A stretch of 64,000 nucleotides of DNA from Trebonia sp963795335 (GTDB lineage Bacteria > Actinomycetota > Actinomycetes > Streptosporangiales > Streptosporangiaceae). Position 1 is the first letter of the stretch. Every line of letters starts with the position of its first letter. The position numbers were made by a program, and so were the translations under genes. Positions 51,464 through 60,365 of this stretch are shown here, piece after piece. The DNA lies in assembly GCA_963795335.1 (NCBI GenBank), contig CAWCHI010000014.1, forward strand, positions 1 through 64,000, read 5' to 3'. The notes beneath the pieces were generated by a model that ran no database searches, had not been told where the DNA came from, and saw nothing but the letters and a program-made list of their open reading frames with translations.

Positions 51464-52666
51464 TTAGCAGGCCTCCCAGAGGGTGGCGATTCCCTGGCCG
51501 ACGCCAATGCACATGGACGCGGCCCCCTTGGCGGCCCCCTGGCGCTTCATCTGGTGCAGCAGGGTGGTGACGATGCGGGCACCGGAGCAGCCGAGCGGGT
51601 GGCCGATCGCGATCGCCCCGCCGTTCACGTTGACCCGGGCCGGGTCGAGCTTGAGCTCGTCCAGGCAGGCGACCGACTGGGCCGCGAAGGCCTCATTCAG
51701 CTCCACCAGTTCCAGGTCCTCGGTCCGCCAGCCCGCCCGGCCCAGAACGCGGGTCAACGCCGGCACCGGGCCGATGCCCATGTAGTCGGGGTGGACGCCG
51801 GCGGCCGAGGCGCCGGCGTAGCGGGCCAGCGGGGTGACGCCGGCCCGGTCGACCGCGTCCTGCGACATGAGCAGCAGCGCCGCCGCGCCGTCGTTCAGCG
51901 GGGAGGAGTTGCCGCCGGTGACCGAGCCGCCCGGGCGGAACGCGGGCCGCTTGCCCGCCAGCTCCTCCAGCGTGATGTTCGCCTTGATGCCCTCGTCGCT
52001 GGCCAGCTCGCCCCGGGCGGTGGTGACGGGGACGATCTCGGCGTCGAAGCGGCCCGCGTCGCGGGCGGCCGCCGCCAGCCGGTGGGAGCGGAGCGCGAAC
52101 TCGTCTTGCCGCTCGCGGGAGATGCCGTACTTGCCGGCCACGTTCTCGGCTGTCTCGCCCAGGCTGACCGGCGGGTACATCTCCTGCATGCGCGGGCTGA
52201 CCAGTCGCCAGCCCAGGCGCGTGTCGGCCGTCTCCAGGGAGCGGGCCCAGGGGTCGCCCGAGCGCTGCACCACGAACGGGGCCCGGGTCATGGACTCGCT
52301 GCCGCCCGCCACGGCGATGTCGATGTCACCCGCGGCGATGGCCCGGGCGGCGTCGCTGACCGCCTCCATGCCGGAACCGCAGAGCCGGTTGACGGTCGCC
52401 CCCGGGATCGTCACCGGCAGGCCCGCCAGCAGCACGGCCATCCGGGCGACGTTGCGGTTGTCCTCACCCGCCTGGTTGGCGGCGCCCCAGTACACGTCGT
52501 CGATGGTGGCCGGGTCGAGTCCGGGGCTGCGGTCCATCAGGGCCCGGAGGATATCGGCGGCCAGGTGGTCGGGGCGGACGTCAGCCAGCGCCCCCTTCAC
52601 CTTGCCGACCGGGGTGCGGCACGCATCCACGACGAAGACCGAGCTCACGCTGTCCTGCCTCTCCAT
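51464..52666 (-). CDS. Acetyl-CoA acetyltransferase (thiolase)
   Basis: 400 residues from ATG 52666; an internal GTG at 52648 with AGGCAGGA upstream is a possible alternative. Thiolase II family: VVDACRTPVGKVKGALA, nucleophile Cys96 in VNRLCGSGMEAV, GGSESMTRAP, NGGAIAIGHPLGCSGAR with His356, and the second Cys in MCIGVGQG (Cys386). It catalyses acetyl-CoA condensation or 3-ketoacyl-CoA cleavage in the cytosol. The gene stands alone on its strand between two L,D-transpeptidase genes; fatty acid degradation is the most likely use, perhaps with the distant enoyl-CoA hydratase. Confidence 0.92.
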   Translation of the reverse strand: MERQDSVSSVFVVDACRTPVGKVKGALADVRPDHLAADILRALMDRSPGLDPATIDDVYWGAANQAGEDNRNVARMAVLLAGLPVTIPGATVNRLCGSGMEAVSDAARAIAAGDIDIAVAGGSESMTRAPFVVQRSGDPWARSLETADTRLGWRLVSPRMQEMYPPVSLGETAENVAGKYGISRERQDEFALRSHRLAAAARDAGRFDAEIVPVTTARGELASDEGIKANITLEELAGKRPAFRPGGSVTGGNSSPLNDGAAALLLMSQDAVDRAGVTPLARYAGASAAGVHPDYMGIGPVPALTRVLGRAGWRTEDLELVELNEAFAAQSVACLDELKLDPARVNVNGGAIAIGHPLGCSGARIVTTLLHQMKRQGAAKGAASMCIGVGQGIATLWEAC

Positions 52667-52997
52667 TGACGGGCGGTTCTCCCTATTAGACGACAGGCCA
52701 CGGCGACCGGCCCACGCTGGGCGCGCCGGTTCCGGCGGCCCGCGGTGGCGATGCGGGTGCAACCTTTCGCCCGCGGTGCTCGTCTACTACGGAAACAGAA
52801 GGAGATGTGACACGAAGTTTCCCGTTTTGAGAGATCTTGCCCCTAAGCTTTTTCTGGCTGCCCCTCTCCCGTCTGCGATGCCCGCATGGAAGCTGCCCGC
52901 ATGGAAACAGCGACCAGCCCCGACGTGCCCCCTGGGGTGGCCGGCCAATTGGTATCACCACTGATCAGCGATCTGACTAAGCATTGGAGTCCGTACT
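52667..52997. other. Divergent regulatory region with a 15-bp direct repeat
   Basis: 331 bases between the thiolase and the second L,D-transpeptidase, without a convincing gene. TGCCCGCATGGAA occurs at 52879-52891 and 52894-52906, a 15-bp period. AT-rich stretches near 52815-52860 (AAGTTTCCCGTTTTGAG) and 52970-52985 may hold promoters. Confidence 0.4.
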
Positions 52998-54242
52998 GTG
53001 TCGTTTCTGGGGAGTGCCGGGGGTCCGCGCCGGGTGGGCGCGACCCTGCTCAGGCACCGGCTGATCTCAGCGACCGCTGGGACCGCCGCCGCGGTCATCG
53101 TGGCCGGCTGTGCGTACGCCGCCGCCGCGACCCACAGCCCGGGCCAGGAAAAGGTGGTCAGTGCGGCCAACGTCAAGCCGGCCGCGGCAGCCAGTGCGAG
53201 CGCGAAGGCCAGTGCGAGCGCGACGGCCGGACCGCTGACGCTGCTGTCGGTGTCGCCCGCGGGCGGCGCCAGGCAGGCCAACGGGGGCGCCCCGATCACG
53301 CTGAAATTCTCCTCGGCCCTGTCGCCTGCTACGCCTCTGCCCACGATGTCGCCCGCGATCAAGGGCAGCTGGCAGGTGGACGGGACGACCGCGACCTTCA
53401 CCCCGGATTCCGGGTTCCTGCCGGACACCAAGGTGTCAGTGAAGATCCCCGGTGGCAGCGGCGGGATGAGTGGCTCCAGCCCGGGCTCGGGCACACTGGC
53501 CGCGGGCAAGACGGTGACGTTCACCACCGGCAGCTATTCCAATGACCGGGTGCAGCAGATCCTCGCCCAGCTCGGCTACCTGCCGCTCACCTGGACCCCG
53601 GCCAGCGGGCCGGGCGACCCGGGTGGCACCAGCCTGAACGCCGAGGTCCGGGACGCCTACGACCCGCCGGCCGGCACGTTCAGCTTCCAGCCCGGTTACC
53701 CGGGCGAGCTGACCGGCAAATGGCAGGCGGGGCAGGACAACATCGTCGAGGACGGTGCGATCCGGGCGTTCGAGTACGACCAGGGCCTGACCATGGACGG
53801 CCAAGCCGGCCCGCAGGTGTGGGCCGCGCTGCTCACCGCGGCGAGCAAGGACCAGGCCAGCCAGCACGGCTACACCTACGCCCTGGCCTCTCAGAATTAC
53901 CCGGAGACGCTGAAGGTCTGGCACAACGGCAAGGTCATCCTCGACAGCCCGGCCAACACCGGGATCGCGGCCGCGAGCACAGTGGACGGCACCTTCCCGG
54001 TCTACGAGCGGCTCCAGTACCAGGTGATGAAGGGAACCAACCCGGACGGCAGCAAGTACGCCGACCCGGTCTACTGGATCTCCTACTTCAACGGCGGCGA
54101 CGCGGTGCACTACTTCAGCCGCGGCTCCTATGGCTTCTACCAGAGCCTCGGCTGCGTGGAGCTGCCGTGGACCCAGGCCAAGTTCATCTGGTCCTACCTC
54201 ACCTACGGCACCCTGGTCACGGTCACCGGCCCGGTCGCCTGA
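52998..54242 (+). CDS. L,D-transpeptidase lipoprotein 2 with unusual active-site motif
   Basis: 414 residues from GTG 52998. Signal and lipobox AAAVIVAGC (Cys about 38) precede an Ala/Ser/Lys linker and an Ig-like domain (LTLLSVSPAGGARQANGGAP, FTPDSGFLPDTKVSVKI). A helical segment RVQQILAQLGYLPL and DNIVEDGAIRAFEYDQGLTMDG form a peptidoglycan-binding-like domain. The YkuD-type catalytic domain (LKVWHNGKVILDSPANTG) ends with AVHYFSRGSYGFYQSLGCVELP. The nucleophile Cys is there, but the canonical SHGC is SLGC. It may still be active, as some YkuD subfamilies use this form, or have altered specificity. It is intact, unlike its neighbour. Confidence 0.85.
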   Translation: MSFLGSAGGPRRVGATLLRHRLISATAGTAAAVIVAGCAYAAAATHSPGQEKVVSAANVKPAAAASASAKASASATAGPLTLLSVSPAGGARQANGGAPITLKFSSALSPATPLPTMSPAIKGSWQVDGTTATFTPDSGFLPDTKVSVKIPGGSGGMSGSSPGSGTLAAGKTVTFTTGSYSNDRVQQILAQLGYLPLTWTPASGPGDPGGTSLNAEVRDAYDPPAGTFSFQPGYPGELTGKWQAGQDNIVEDGAIRAFEYDQGLTMDGQAGPQVWAALLTAASKDQASQHGYTYALASQNYPETLKVWHNGKVILDSPANTGIAAASTVDGTFPVYERLQYQVMKGTNPDGSKYADPVYWISYFNGGDAVHYFSRGSYGFYQSLGCVELPWTQAKFIWSYLTYGTLVTVTGPVA

Positions 54243-54252
54243 GCCCGCGTGA

Positions 54253-55560
54253 TCAGCTGGACGCCTTGGTCCTGACGGAACCGTGACGGCCGCCCGGCCG
54301 CGGGGCGAGCAGGGTCAGGCCTCCGTCGCCGCCCCGGGACGCCGCCTGCCCGCCGGTGGCGCGCAGGGCGGGGGCGGCCCTTGACACCGCCGCCGGGGCC
54401 GGGCGGGCCAGCGGCAGGGTGATCACGAACCGGCACCCGGGCCCGGTGTTGCGCACGCTGATCTGGCCCGAGTGCGCCTCCACGATGCCACGGGCAATGG
54501 ACAGCCCGAGCCCGGCGCCGCCGGAAGGGTCGGGCGTCCGCGCGCTCTCGCCGCGGAACGCCACGTCGAAGACGCGGGGCAGGTCGAGGAGGGGAATGCC
54601 GCCGCACTGGTCGGCCACCGAGACCAGCGCCAGTCCCGACCTGATCTCCCCCACCAGCTCGACCACCCCGTCTGGGGGCGTGTGCCTGATCGCGTTGGTG
54701 ACCAGGTTCCTGACCGCCCGGCCGAACTCGGCCGGGTCGATCCGCACGACCATGCCCGGTGCGACCGCGCCCGCGAACCGGACGCCCTTGGCCCGCGCGA
54801 GGGGCTCCGCGCTGGCGGCGACCTCGGCGATCAGGTCGTCCAGGCCGGCCAGCCGGGGTGACAGCCGCAGCGCCCCCGCGTGGATCTTGGACAGCTGGAA
54901 CAGGTCGTCGATCATCTTCGACAACCGGTCGGTTTCCGCCCGGATCTGCCCGTGGTAGCGGCCGACCTCGCGCGGGTCGGTCACCACCTCGTCCTCCAGC
55001 GCCTCGGCCATCGCCCGCAGCCCGGCCAGCGGTGTGCGCAGGTCGTGGCTGACCCAGGCGACGAGCTCACGGCGGCTGGCCTCCAGGGCCTGCTCGCGGG
55101 CCCGGGCCCGGCCGAGCCGCTCATGCGCCTCCGCCAGCCCCTGGGACAGCGCGGCCAGCTCGGTCGGCAGCACGACCGGGGGCGGCGTGTAGATGCCGCT
55201 GCCGCCGACCTCGCGGACCGCGCCAAGCAACCGCCCGGTCGCCCGGGTGACCGACCGGCCGATGACGAACGCGACCGCCAGCCCGGCGATCCCGGCGATG
55301 CCCATCAGCTCGAGCATCACCTCGCGGTCGCCCGGGGTGAGCATGTAGACGGAGATCACCCCGACCGAGGCGATCGCGGTCACCACGGTCACCACGGTCA
55401 CCAGCGCGACCTGGAGTCCGATGGAACGCCGGGCGAGCAGCCGCTGACCGACCACCCCGCCCGCGATCGCCAGCATCGCCGCGCCCGCCACCCACGACGT
55501 GACGTACGCGAGGTCCCGCGGCTGGACGCCCGGCATGACGTCAGCCAGCGCCCCGGTCAC
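54253..55560 (-). CDS. OmpR-type sensor histidine kinase
   Basis: 435 residues. Three or four hydrophobic segments in the first 105 residues (YVTSWVAGAAMLAIAGGVVG, ALVTVVTVVTAIASVGVISVYM, GIAGLAVAFVIG) lead through a HAMP-like linker to a HisKA domain with His172 (WVSHDLRTPLAGLRAMAEAL), then the ATPase domain with N box NLVTNAIRHTPPDG, a D-Q-C-G-G variant of the G1 box, and GGAGLGLSIARGIVEAH. It follows the response regulator gene with a 4-base overlap. It is unusual in having almost no extracytoplasmic sensor loop, so the signal is probably intramembrane. The stop at 54253 faces the stop of the L,D-transpeptidase at 54242. Confidence 0.92.
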   Translation of the reverse strand: MTGALADVMPGVQPRDLAYVTSWVAGAAMLAIAGGVVGQRLLARRSIGLQVALVTVVTVVTAIASVGVISVYMLTPGDREVMLELMGIAGIAGLAVAFVIGRSVTRATGRLLGAVREVGGSGIYTPPPVVLPTELAALSQGLAEAHERLGRARAREQALEASRRELVAWVSHDLRTPLAGLRAMAEALEDEVVTDPREVGRYHGQIRAETDRLSKMIDDLFQLSKIHAGALRLSPRLAGLDDLIAEVAASAEPLARAKGVRFAGAVAPGMVVRIDPAEFGRAVRNLVTNAIRHTPPDGVVELVGEIRSGLALVSVADQCGGIPLLDLPRVFDVAFRGESARTPDPSGGAGLGLSIARGIVEAHSGQISVRNTGPGCRFVITLPLARPAPAAVSRAAPALRATGGQAASRGGDGGLTLLAPRPGGRHGSVRTKASS

Positions 55561-56295
55561 GCGGGCCCTGGCTCGTAGCGGTAGCCGACGCTCCAGACGG
55601 TGACGATGCGCCGGGGCATCGTCGGATCCTCCTCGAGCTTCTCCCGCAGCCGCCGGACGTGCACGGTGACGGTCGAGGTGTCACCGAACGTCCAGCCCCA
55701 GACCTCGCTCAGCAGCTGCTCGCGGGTGAACGCCTGCCGCGGGTTGCGCAACAGGAAGACCAGCAGGTCGTACTCCCGGGAGGTCGAGCTGGACGAGCTT
55801 GCCGCCCACCCGCACCTCGTGCGCGGCCAGGTCGACGGTCACGTTGCGGTCGGTGATGACCGGTGATCCCGGCCCGCCCGCGGCCGCGGCACCGTTCCCG
55901 CCCGGCGGGGCGCTCCCGCGGGCGCGGCGGAGCACCGACCTGACCCGCATCGCCAGCTCACGCGGGCTGAACGGCTTGGTCACGTAGTCGTCGGCGCCGA
56001 TCTCGAAGCCAGCCAGCCGGTCAGTCTCGTCGCCCAGCGCGGTCAGCATGACCACCGGGACCGGGTACCGTTCGCGCAGCCGCCGGCAGACCTCGAGCCC
56101 GCCGATACCCGGCAGCATCAGGTCGAGCACCACCAGGTCGGGGCGTTCCTCGGCGATGCGCCGCAGCGCCTGGTGCCCGTCGGCGATGCACTCGACGGTG
56201 TGCCCGTCGCGGACCAGGTAGCGTCCGACGACGTCGGCCACGGTCGGGTCGTCGTCGACGACCAGGATCCGGCCGGGCAATTCGGGAGCGCTCAC
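55557..56295 (-). pseudogene. OmpR/PhoB-type response regulator, frameshifted
   Basis: ATG 56295 starts a normal receiver (ILVVDDDPTVADVV, phosphoacceptor Asp58 in LVVLDLMLPG, DYVTKPFSPRELAMRV). After VRVGGKLVQL the frame turns to nonsense; near 55785 one base must be dropped for the protein to continue as TSREYDLLVFLLRNPRQAF, EQLLSEVWGWTFGD and TVTVHVRRLREKLEED, the winged helix of the OmpR family, ending at 55557. The stop overlaps the kinase start by 4 bases. The break falls in the first strand region of the DNA-binding domain, so if real it would abolish DNA binding. Confidence 0.85.
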
Positions 56296-56348
56296 CTTTC
56301 TACGGTAATGAAACCGTGATGCCCGGGCGGGTTAATCGGGGCAAAGCG

Positions 56349-57803
56349 TCAGCGACTCGTAAGATCCGCCACTGTGCCCGCCACCACTGTCTCCGGTGCC
56401 ACTGCCTCCGCTGCCACTGCCTCCTGTGCCACTGTCTCCGCTGCCACTGTGTCCGGTGACGGGGGGACGAACGGGGCCCGGGCCGCCCGGGGGGCGCGCA
56501 GCGCCGCCAGCAGGTCGCCCAGCGCCTCGAAGTTGTGCGCGCTGACCACCGCGTCGCAGTAGGGCCAGGCGGCGGCCATGCCGCCGACCTCGGGCCGGTA
56601 GCGCTCGCTCTGTGTGCGCGGGTTGGCCCAGACGATCCGGTAGGCGATCCGGTGCAGCCGTGCCATCTGCGCGCCGAGCAGGGCCGGGTCGCCGGTCTCC
56701 CAGCCGTCGGAAATGATGAGGATGACGGCGCCGCGGCCCATGCCGCGCACCGCGTAGCGGTCGTTGAACTCGCGCAGCGCCACCCCGATGCGGGTGCCGC
56801 CCGCCCAGTCGGGGGCGGCCTCGCCCGCCCTGGCCAGCATCGTCTCCGGGGACGCGGCAGCCAGGAACGGCGTCAGCCGGGTGAGCCGGGTGGCGAAGGT
56901 GAACACCTCGGTCCGCGGGCGGCTGGCGTCGCCGGACGGCCCGGAAAAGCCCGGCCCGCCGCCTCCGGTGGCGCCCGAGGTCCGGGCGGCGACGTACATG
57001 AGCTGGAGGATGGCGCGCGCGTAGGGTTCCATCGAGCCGGAGATGTCGCACAGCACCACCAGCCGCCGCTGCCGGACCCGGACCGCCCGTCGGGCGATCC
57101 GCACCGGCTCGCCGCCGGTCCTGGTGGCGAGGCGCATGGTGCGCCGCATGTCCAGCCGCGCTCCGTCCTTGCGGGCCCGGTAGCGCCGGGTGCGGCGGGG
57201 CGGCACCGCGATGGACAGCTCCCGCATCAGCGTCGCCAGCTGGCCCAGCTCGGACGGCGAGAGCTGGGCGAAGTCCTTGCCTTGGAGCCGCTCGGTCATC
57301 GAGGCGACCCGCCGGACGGCCGGGCGGCCGTCCTCGGCCGGGGCCTCCGGGTCCGGATCGCCGTCAGCCCCCGTGCCGCTGGGCGCCAGCGCCTCATCCA
57401 GCCCGGCGAGCCCGGGGGGCAGCCCGGCGGGAGCGGCCCGGGCATCGCCCGCGTCACCCGGCGCCGGCTCGGCCGACTCGGCCACCAGGTTCTGCTGCGG
57501 GGTGGTCGTCCGGGGGCCGGGCGGCATGATGAGCCCGGCGAACATCTCGTTGAAAACCCGCTCGAACGCGTCGACCTGGGCCGGGCCGGAGACCATGGTG
57601 GCCAGCGCGCAGGCGTGCAGTTCGGTCAGCGTGCTCGCCCGCATCACCGCCAGTGCCCGGGCGAGCCGCTCGCTGCGGTCCGGCCCGGCCGGCAGCCCGG
57701 CCGTGCGCAGGGCGTCCGCCAGCATCGCCGCGACCAGCGCGTAGTCGCCGGCCAGGGCATCGCCGGACAGGGCATCGCCGGACAGCGGGCCGGCCTCAGT
57801 CAT
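56349..57803 (-). CDS. VWA-domain protein, CoxE-like
   Basis: 484 residues. The N-terminal 200 residues are helical with a disordered acidic linker; then RRTRRYRARKDGARLDMRRTM precedes the VWA domain, whose metal site is DISGSM at 253-258 with TFATRLTRLTP and IISDGWETGDP. This matches CoxE/VWA-type partners of MoxR ATPases, thought to assist metal or cofactor insertion. No carbon monoxide dehydrogenase or other client is in view. It is co-transcribed after the MoxR-like gene (8-base overlap). Its two ends carry 15-bp repeats encoding SGDAL and TVAAE-type repeats. Confidence 0.88.
   Translation of the reverse strand: MTEAGPLSGDALSGDALAGDYALVAAMLADALRTAGLPAGPDRSERLARALAVMRASTLTELHACALATMVSGPAQVDAFERVFNEMFAGLIMPPGPRTTTPQQNLVAESAEPAPGDAGDARAAPAGLPPGLAGLDEALAPSGTGADGDPDPEAPAEDGRPAVRRVASMTERLQGKDFAQLSPSELGQLATLMRELSIAVPPRRTRRYRARKDGARLDMRRTMRLATRTGGEPVRIARRAVRVRQRRLVVLCDISGSMEPYARAILQLMYVAARTSGATGGGGPGFSGPSGDASRPRTEVFTFATRLTRLTPFLAAASPETMLARAGEAAPDWAGGTRIGVALREFNDRYAVRGMGRGAVILIISDGWETGDPALLGAQMARLHRIAYRIVWANPRTQSERYRPEVGGMAAAWPYCDAVVSAHNFEALGDLLAALRAPRAARAPFVPPSPDTVAAETVAQEAVAAEAVAPETVVAGTVADLTSR
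56384..56458 (-). repeat. 15-bp tandem repeat, five copies, at 3' end of the VWA gene
   Basis: Five units of the pattern CCACTGYCTCCKSTG (56384-56458) encode an in-frame five-residue repeat (TVAAE, TVAQE, AVAAE, AVAPE) in the C-terminal tail. Confidence 0.9.
57741..57785 (-). repeat. 15-bp tandem repeat, two exact copies plus one diverged
   Basis: GGCATCGCCGGACAG at 57756-57770 and 57771-57785, with a related unit at 57741-57755. They encode SGDAL repeats at the N-terminus of the VWA protein. Confidence 0.75.
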
Positions 57804-58749
57804 GCCGGACGACAGAAGACAGCCCCGCCTCCCGCACCGCCTGGTCGTCCTCCGGGTACTTGACCACGACGCTGATCGTGCGCTCGGCCGCGTCGGCCGT
57901 CAGCGCCTGCACGCCGAACACGGTCAGTGCCCGCGCCCAGGTGATCGCCTCGGAGATGCCCGGGGGCTTGGTCAGCGCCAGCTCCCGAAGCCGGGCCACG
58001 GCCACCGCCACCTCACCGGCCAGGGCGGCGCTGGCGTCCGGGACCCGGCGGCGGATGATCTCGGACACACGCCGGGCGTCGGGGAACCCGATCCAGTGGT
58101 ACAGGCAGCGGCGCTTGAGCGCGTCGTGCAAGTCGCGGGTCCGGTTGGAGGTGAGGATCACCACCGGCGGCACCACCGCGTGCCGGGTGCCGAGCTCGGG
58201 GATGGTGACCGAGGACTCGGCCAGCATCTCGAACAGGAACGCCTCGAACTCGTCGTCGGCCCGGTCGACCTCGTCGATCAGCAGCACCGCGGGCCGTGGG
58301 CCGGGGTGGTCGAGCGCGGTCAGCAGCGGCCGGGCGAGCAGGAAGTCCGGGCGGAACAAGTCGGTCTCGCGCAGCGTTTCGTGCGTCGCCTCGGCCAGCC
58401 TGATGGCGAGCAGCTGCTTGGGGTAGTTCCACTCGTAGAGCGCCTCGGCCGAGGAAATGCCCTCGTAGCACTGCAGGCGGACCAGCACGGTGCTGAGCGC
58501 CTCGGCCAGCGACTTGGCCGCCTGGGTCTTGCCAACGCCGGGCTCACCCTCGAGCAGGATGGGCTGCCCCATCCTGACCGCAAGGAACAGGGCCGCCGCG
58601 AGCTGATCGCCCGCCAGGTAGCCGGTCTGGTCGAGGGCCGCCGCCAGCGCCGCCACGTCCGGGAACCGCTCGCCGATCTCGGCCGAAACTTCGCTGCTCA
58701 CAACCAACGAGTCTAGCTTGCGGGTGAGACAGCCTCGCATTCCAGGCAA
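57796..58749 (-). CDS. MoxR-family AAA+ ATPase
   Basis: 317 residues from ATG 58749; GTG 58701 is the other candidate. Walker A GEPGVGKT at 68-75, Walker B LLIDEVDRADDEFEAF, sensor 1 ILTSNRTRDLHDALKRRC, sensor 2 region GISEAITWARAL: a complete MoxR/CoxD-like ATPase. MoxR proteins work with VWA proteins as chaperones for metal-enzyme assembly or envelope stress. The CoxE-like gene overlaps it by 8 bases. The client is not encoded here. Confidence 0.92.
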   Translation of the reverse strand: MPGMRGCLTRKLDSLVVSSEVSAEIGERFPDVAALAAALDQTGYLAGDQLAAALFLAVRMGQPILLEGEPGVGKTQAAKSLAEALSTVLVRLQCYEGISSAEALYEWNYPKQLLAIRLAEATHETLRETDLFRPDFLLARPLLTALDHPGPRPAVLLIDEVDRADDEFEAFLFEMLAESSVTIPELGTRHAVVPPVVILTSNRTRDLHDALKRRCLYHWIGFPDARRVSEIIRRRVPDASAALAGEVAVAVARLRELALTKPPGISEAITWARALTVFGVQALTADAAERTISVVVKYPEDDQAVREAGLSSVVRHD

Positions 58750-58767
58750 CCCGGGCGGCCGCGGCCG

Positions 58768-59247
58768 CTAGCGCCCGCCGATGTCTTCGCTCCACACCGC
58801 CGGGTAGCGCGCCTGGAACTCCTCCATCGCGGCGATGCAGCCGGGGTCGTCGAGCAGGATCACCTCGACCCCGGCCGACCGGAGGAAACCGAGGTCGCCG
58901 GGATAAGTCCGGGCCTCGCCCACCACCACCCGCGGGATCTGGAAGAGCAAGATGGCGCCGGTGCACATCGGGCACGGCGAGAGCGTGGTGTACATGGTGG
59001 TGCCGGCGTAGGACGGGCGGCGCCCGGCACTGCGCAGGGCCGAGATCTCGCCATGGGCCACCGGGTCGCCCCGCTGCACCCGCTCGTTGTGCCCCGCGCC
59101 GAGCACGTCCGCGCCCGCCGCCAGGACCGCGCCGACCGGCACCCCGCCGTCCGCGAGCCCGCCCCGCGCCTGCTCGAGGGCCAGTGCCATCATCTGCTGG
59201 TCAACTGCGTCCGCGCCCCGTTCAGCGGCCGCCGGGTCATCGCTCAT
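58768..59247 (-). CDS. Fcy1-like cytosine/nucleoside deaminase
   Basis: 159 residues. Zinc ligands and base are at H65-G-E67 (PVAHGEISAL) and C92-x-x-C95 (LSPCPMCTGAI). The sequence tracks yeast cytosine deaminase unusually closely: GGVPVGAVL, GHNERVQRGDP, LLFQIPRVVVGE, and the end VWSEDIGGR compared with the yeast WFEDIGE. Hydrolytic deamination of cytosine or a related pyrimidine base in the cytosol is the best prediction; guanine deaminase-like or other nucleobase activity is possible. It is alone, with no permease beside it. Confidence 0.88.
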   Translation of the reverse strand: MSDDPAAAERGADAVDQQMMALALEQARGGLADGGVPVGAVLAAGADVLGAGHNERVQRGDPVAHGEISALRSAGRRPSYAGTTMYTTLSPCPMCTGAILLFQIPRVVVGEARTYPGDLGFLRSAGVEVILLDDPGCIAAMEEFQARYPAVWSEDIGGR

Positions 59248-59258
59248 GACCCGATACG

Positions 59259-59765
59259 TTACCGAGGGCGGCGGCCACCCGGGTGAGGCGGGTGACGCCG
59301 GTCGCCCGGCTCACGCGGCCGCGGCACCGGTCCCGCACCCGGCACCGTGTCCGGCCCGGGGGCACTGGCCGCGGCGGTCCGCGGCCGCCACTCGTAGCTG
59401 AGCTCCTGCCCCGGCCGCAGCCGGGCCCAGCGGGCCGCCTCCACCTGCAGCGCACGGACGGCGGCGGCGAGGGCAGGGGCGGACGGGAGCGCGGCGGGCG
59501 GGAGCGCGGCCGGGCGCTCGGCCGCATGGGGCGGGCGGAGCCCGCGGACGGGGGTCATGCTCTGGTAGACGGCGCCCGCGGCGATGCCGCCCCAGATCCC
59601 GTCCGTTATCCCGAGCTCCCGTTCCACCACCAGGTGACGCAGGTCATGCGGCAGCGCGGTGCCCGACCGGGTGAATTCCCGCATGTGGTAGACGACGCCG
59701 TCGTCCCGCTCGATGACCGAGTAGGCCTCCGCGTAATCGGGGAACCGCCGGAAGGTGATCCGCAT
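59259..59765 (-). CDS. Hypothetical protein, 168 aa
   Basis: ATG 59765 starts MRITFRRFPDYAEAYSVIER; the longer frame to 60158 runs antisense to the YbaK gene and is not used. The first 90 residues look folded (DGVVYHMREFTRSGTALPHD, LVVERELGITDGIWGGIAAGAVY), the middle is helical (ALAAAVRALQVEAARWARL) and the last 35 residues are Pro/Arg-rich and probably disordered. No family is named with confidence. Upstream of the deaminase gene by 11 bases on the same strand, so probably in one unit with it. Confidence 0.7.
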   Translation of the reverse strand: MRITFRRFPDYAEAYSVIERDDGVVYHMREFTRSGTALPHDLRHLVVERELGITDGIWGGIAAGAVYQSMTPVRGLRPPHAAERPAALPPAALPSAPALAAAVRALQVEAARWARLRPGQELSYEWRPRTAAASAPGPDTVPGAGPVPRPREPGDRRHPPHPGGRRPR

Positions 59766-59850
59766 GAGCCCACTATGCGCACGCCGCCCGCCCGCCAGCG
59801 AACGATTTTCGCTGCCGCTGGCGCCAGCAGACCCGGTAGCGTGACCGTTC

Positions 59851-60357
59851 GTGGCGGGACGAGGTACTAACGCGACGATCGCCCTCGAACGGGCGCGGAT
59901 TCCGTTCACCCTGCACGAGTACGCGCAGGGCGCGCGCTCGGGCGCGTACGGGCTGGAGGCGAGCGCGGCGCTCGCGGTGCCGCCCGAGCGGGTCTTCAAG
60001 ACGCTGGTGGCGGCGGTCGACGGCAGTGCCCGGGGGCCGGGCGCGCTCGCGGTCGGGGTGATCCCGGTGCACCGCCAGCTCGACCTGAAGGCGCTGGCGG
60101 CCGCGGTCGGGGGCAAGAAGGCGGCGATGGCCGCGGTGGCTGTGGCCGAGCGGGCCACCGGCTACGTAGTGGGCGGCATCTCACCGCTGGGCCAGCGCCG
60201 CCGGCTGCCGGTCGTGATCGACGCGTCCGCCCTGACCCTCGCCGCGATCTTCTGCAGCGCCGGGCGCCGCGGGCTGGAGATCGAGATCGCCCCGGGCGAC
60301 CTCGTGACCGCGTCCGGGGCGCAGGTCGCCGCCATCGCGGCGGTCAGCGGCGGCTGA
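59851..60357 (+). CDS. ybaK: Cys-tRNA(Pro)/Cys-tRNA(Cys) deacylase YbaK
   Basis: 168 residues from GTG 59851. YbaK/EbsC family: IPFTLHEYAQGARSGAYGLE, ERVFKTLVAAVDG with the conserved Lys50, ALAVGVIPVHRQLDLKALAAAV, and GGISPLGQRRRLPVVID. It should hydrolyse Cys misloaded on tRNA(Pro). Divergent from the hypothetical at 59259-59765, and convergent with lgt with 8 bases between stops. Confidence 0.93.
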   Translation: MAGRGTNATIALERARIPFTLHEYAQGARSGAYGLEASAALAVPPERVFKTLVAAVDGSARGPGALAVGVIPVHRQLDLKALAAAVGGKKAAMAAVAVAERATGYVVGGISPLGQRRRLPVVIDASALTLAAIFCSAGRRGLEIEIAPGDLVTASGAQVAAIAAVSGG

Positions 60358-60365
60358 GGCCGCGG

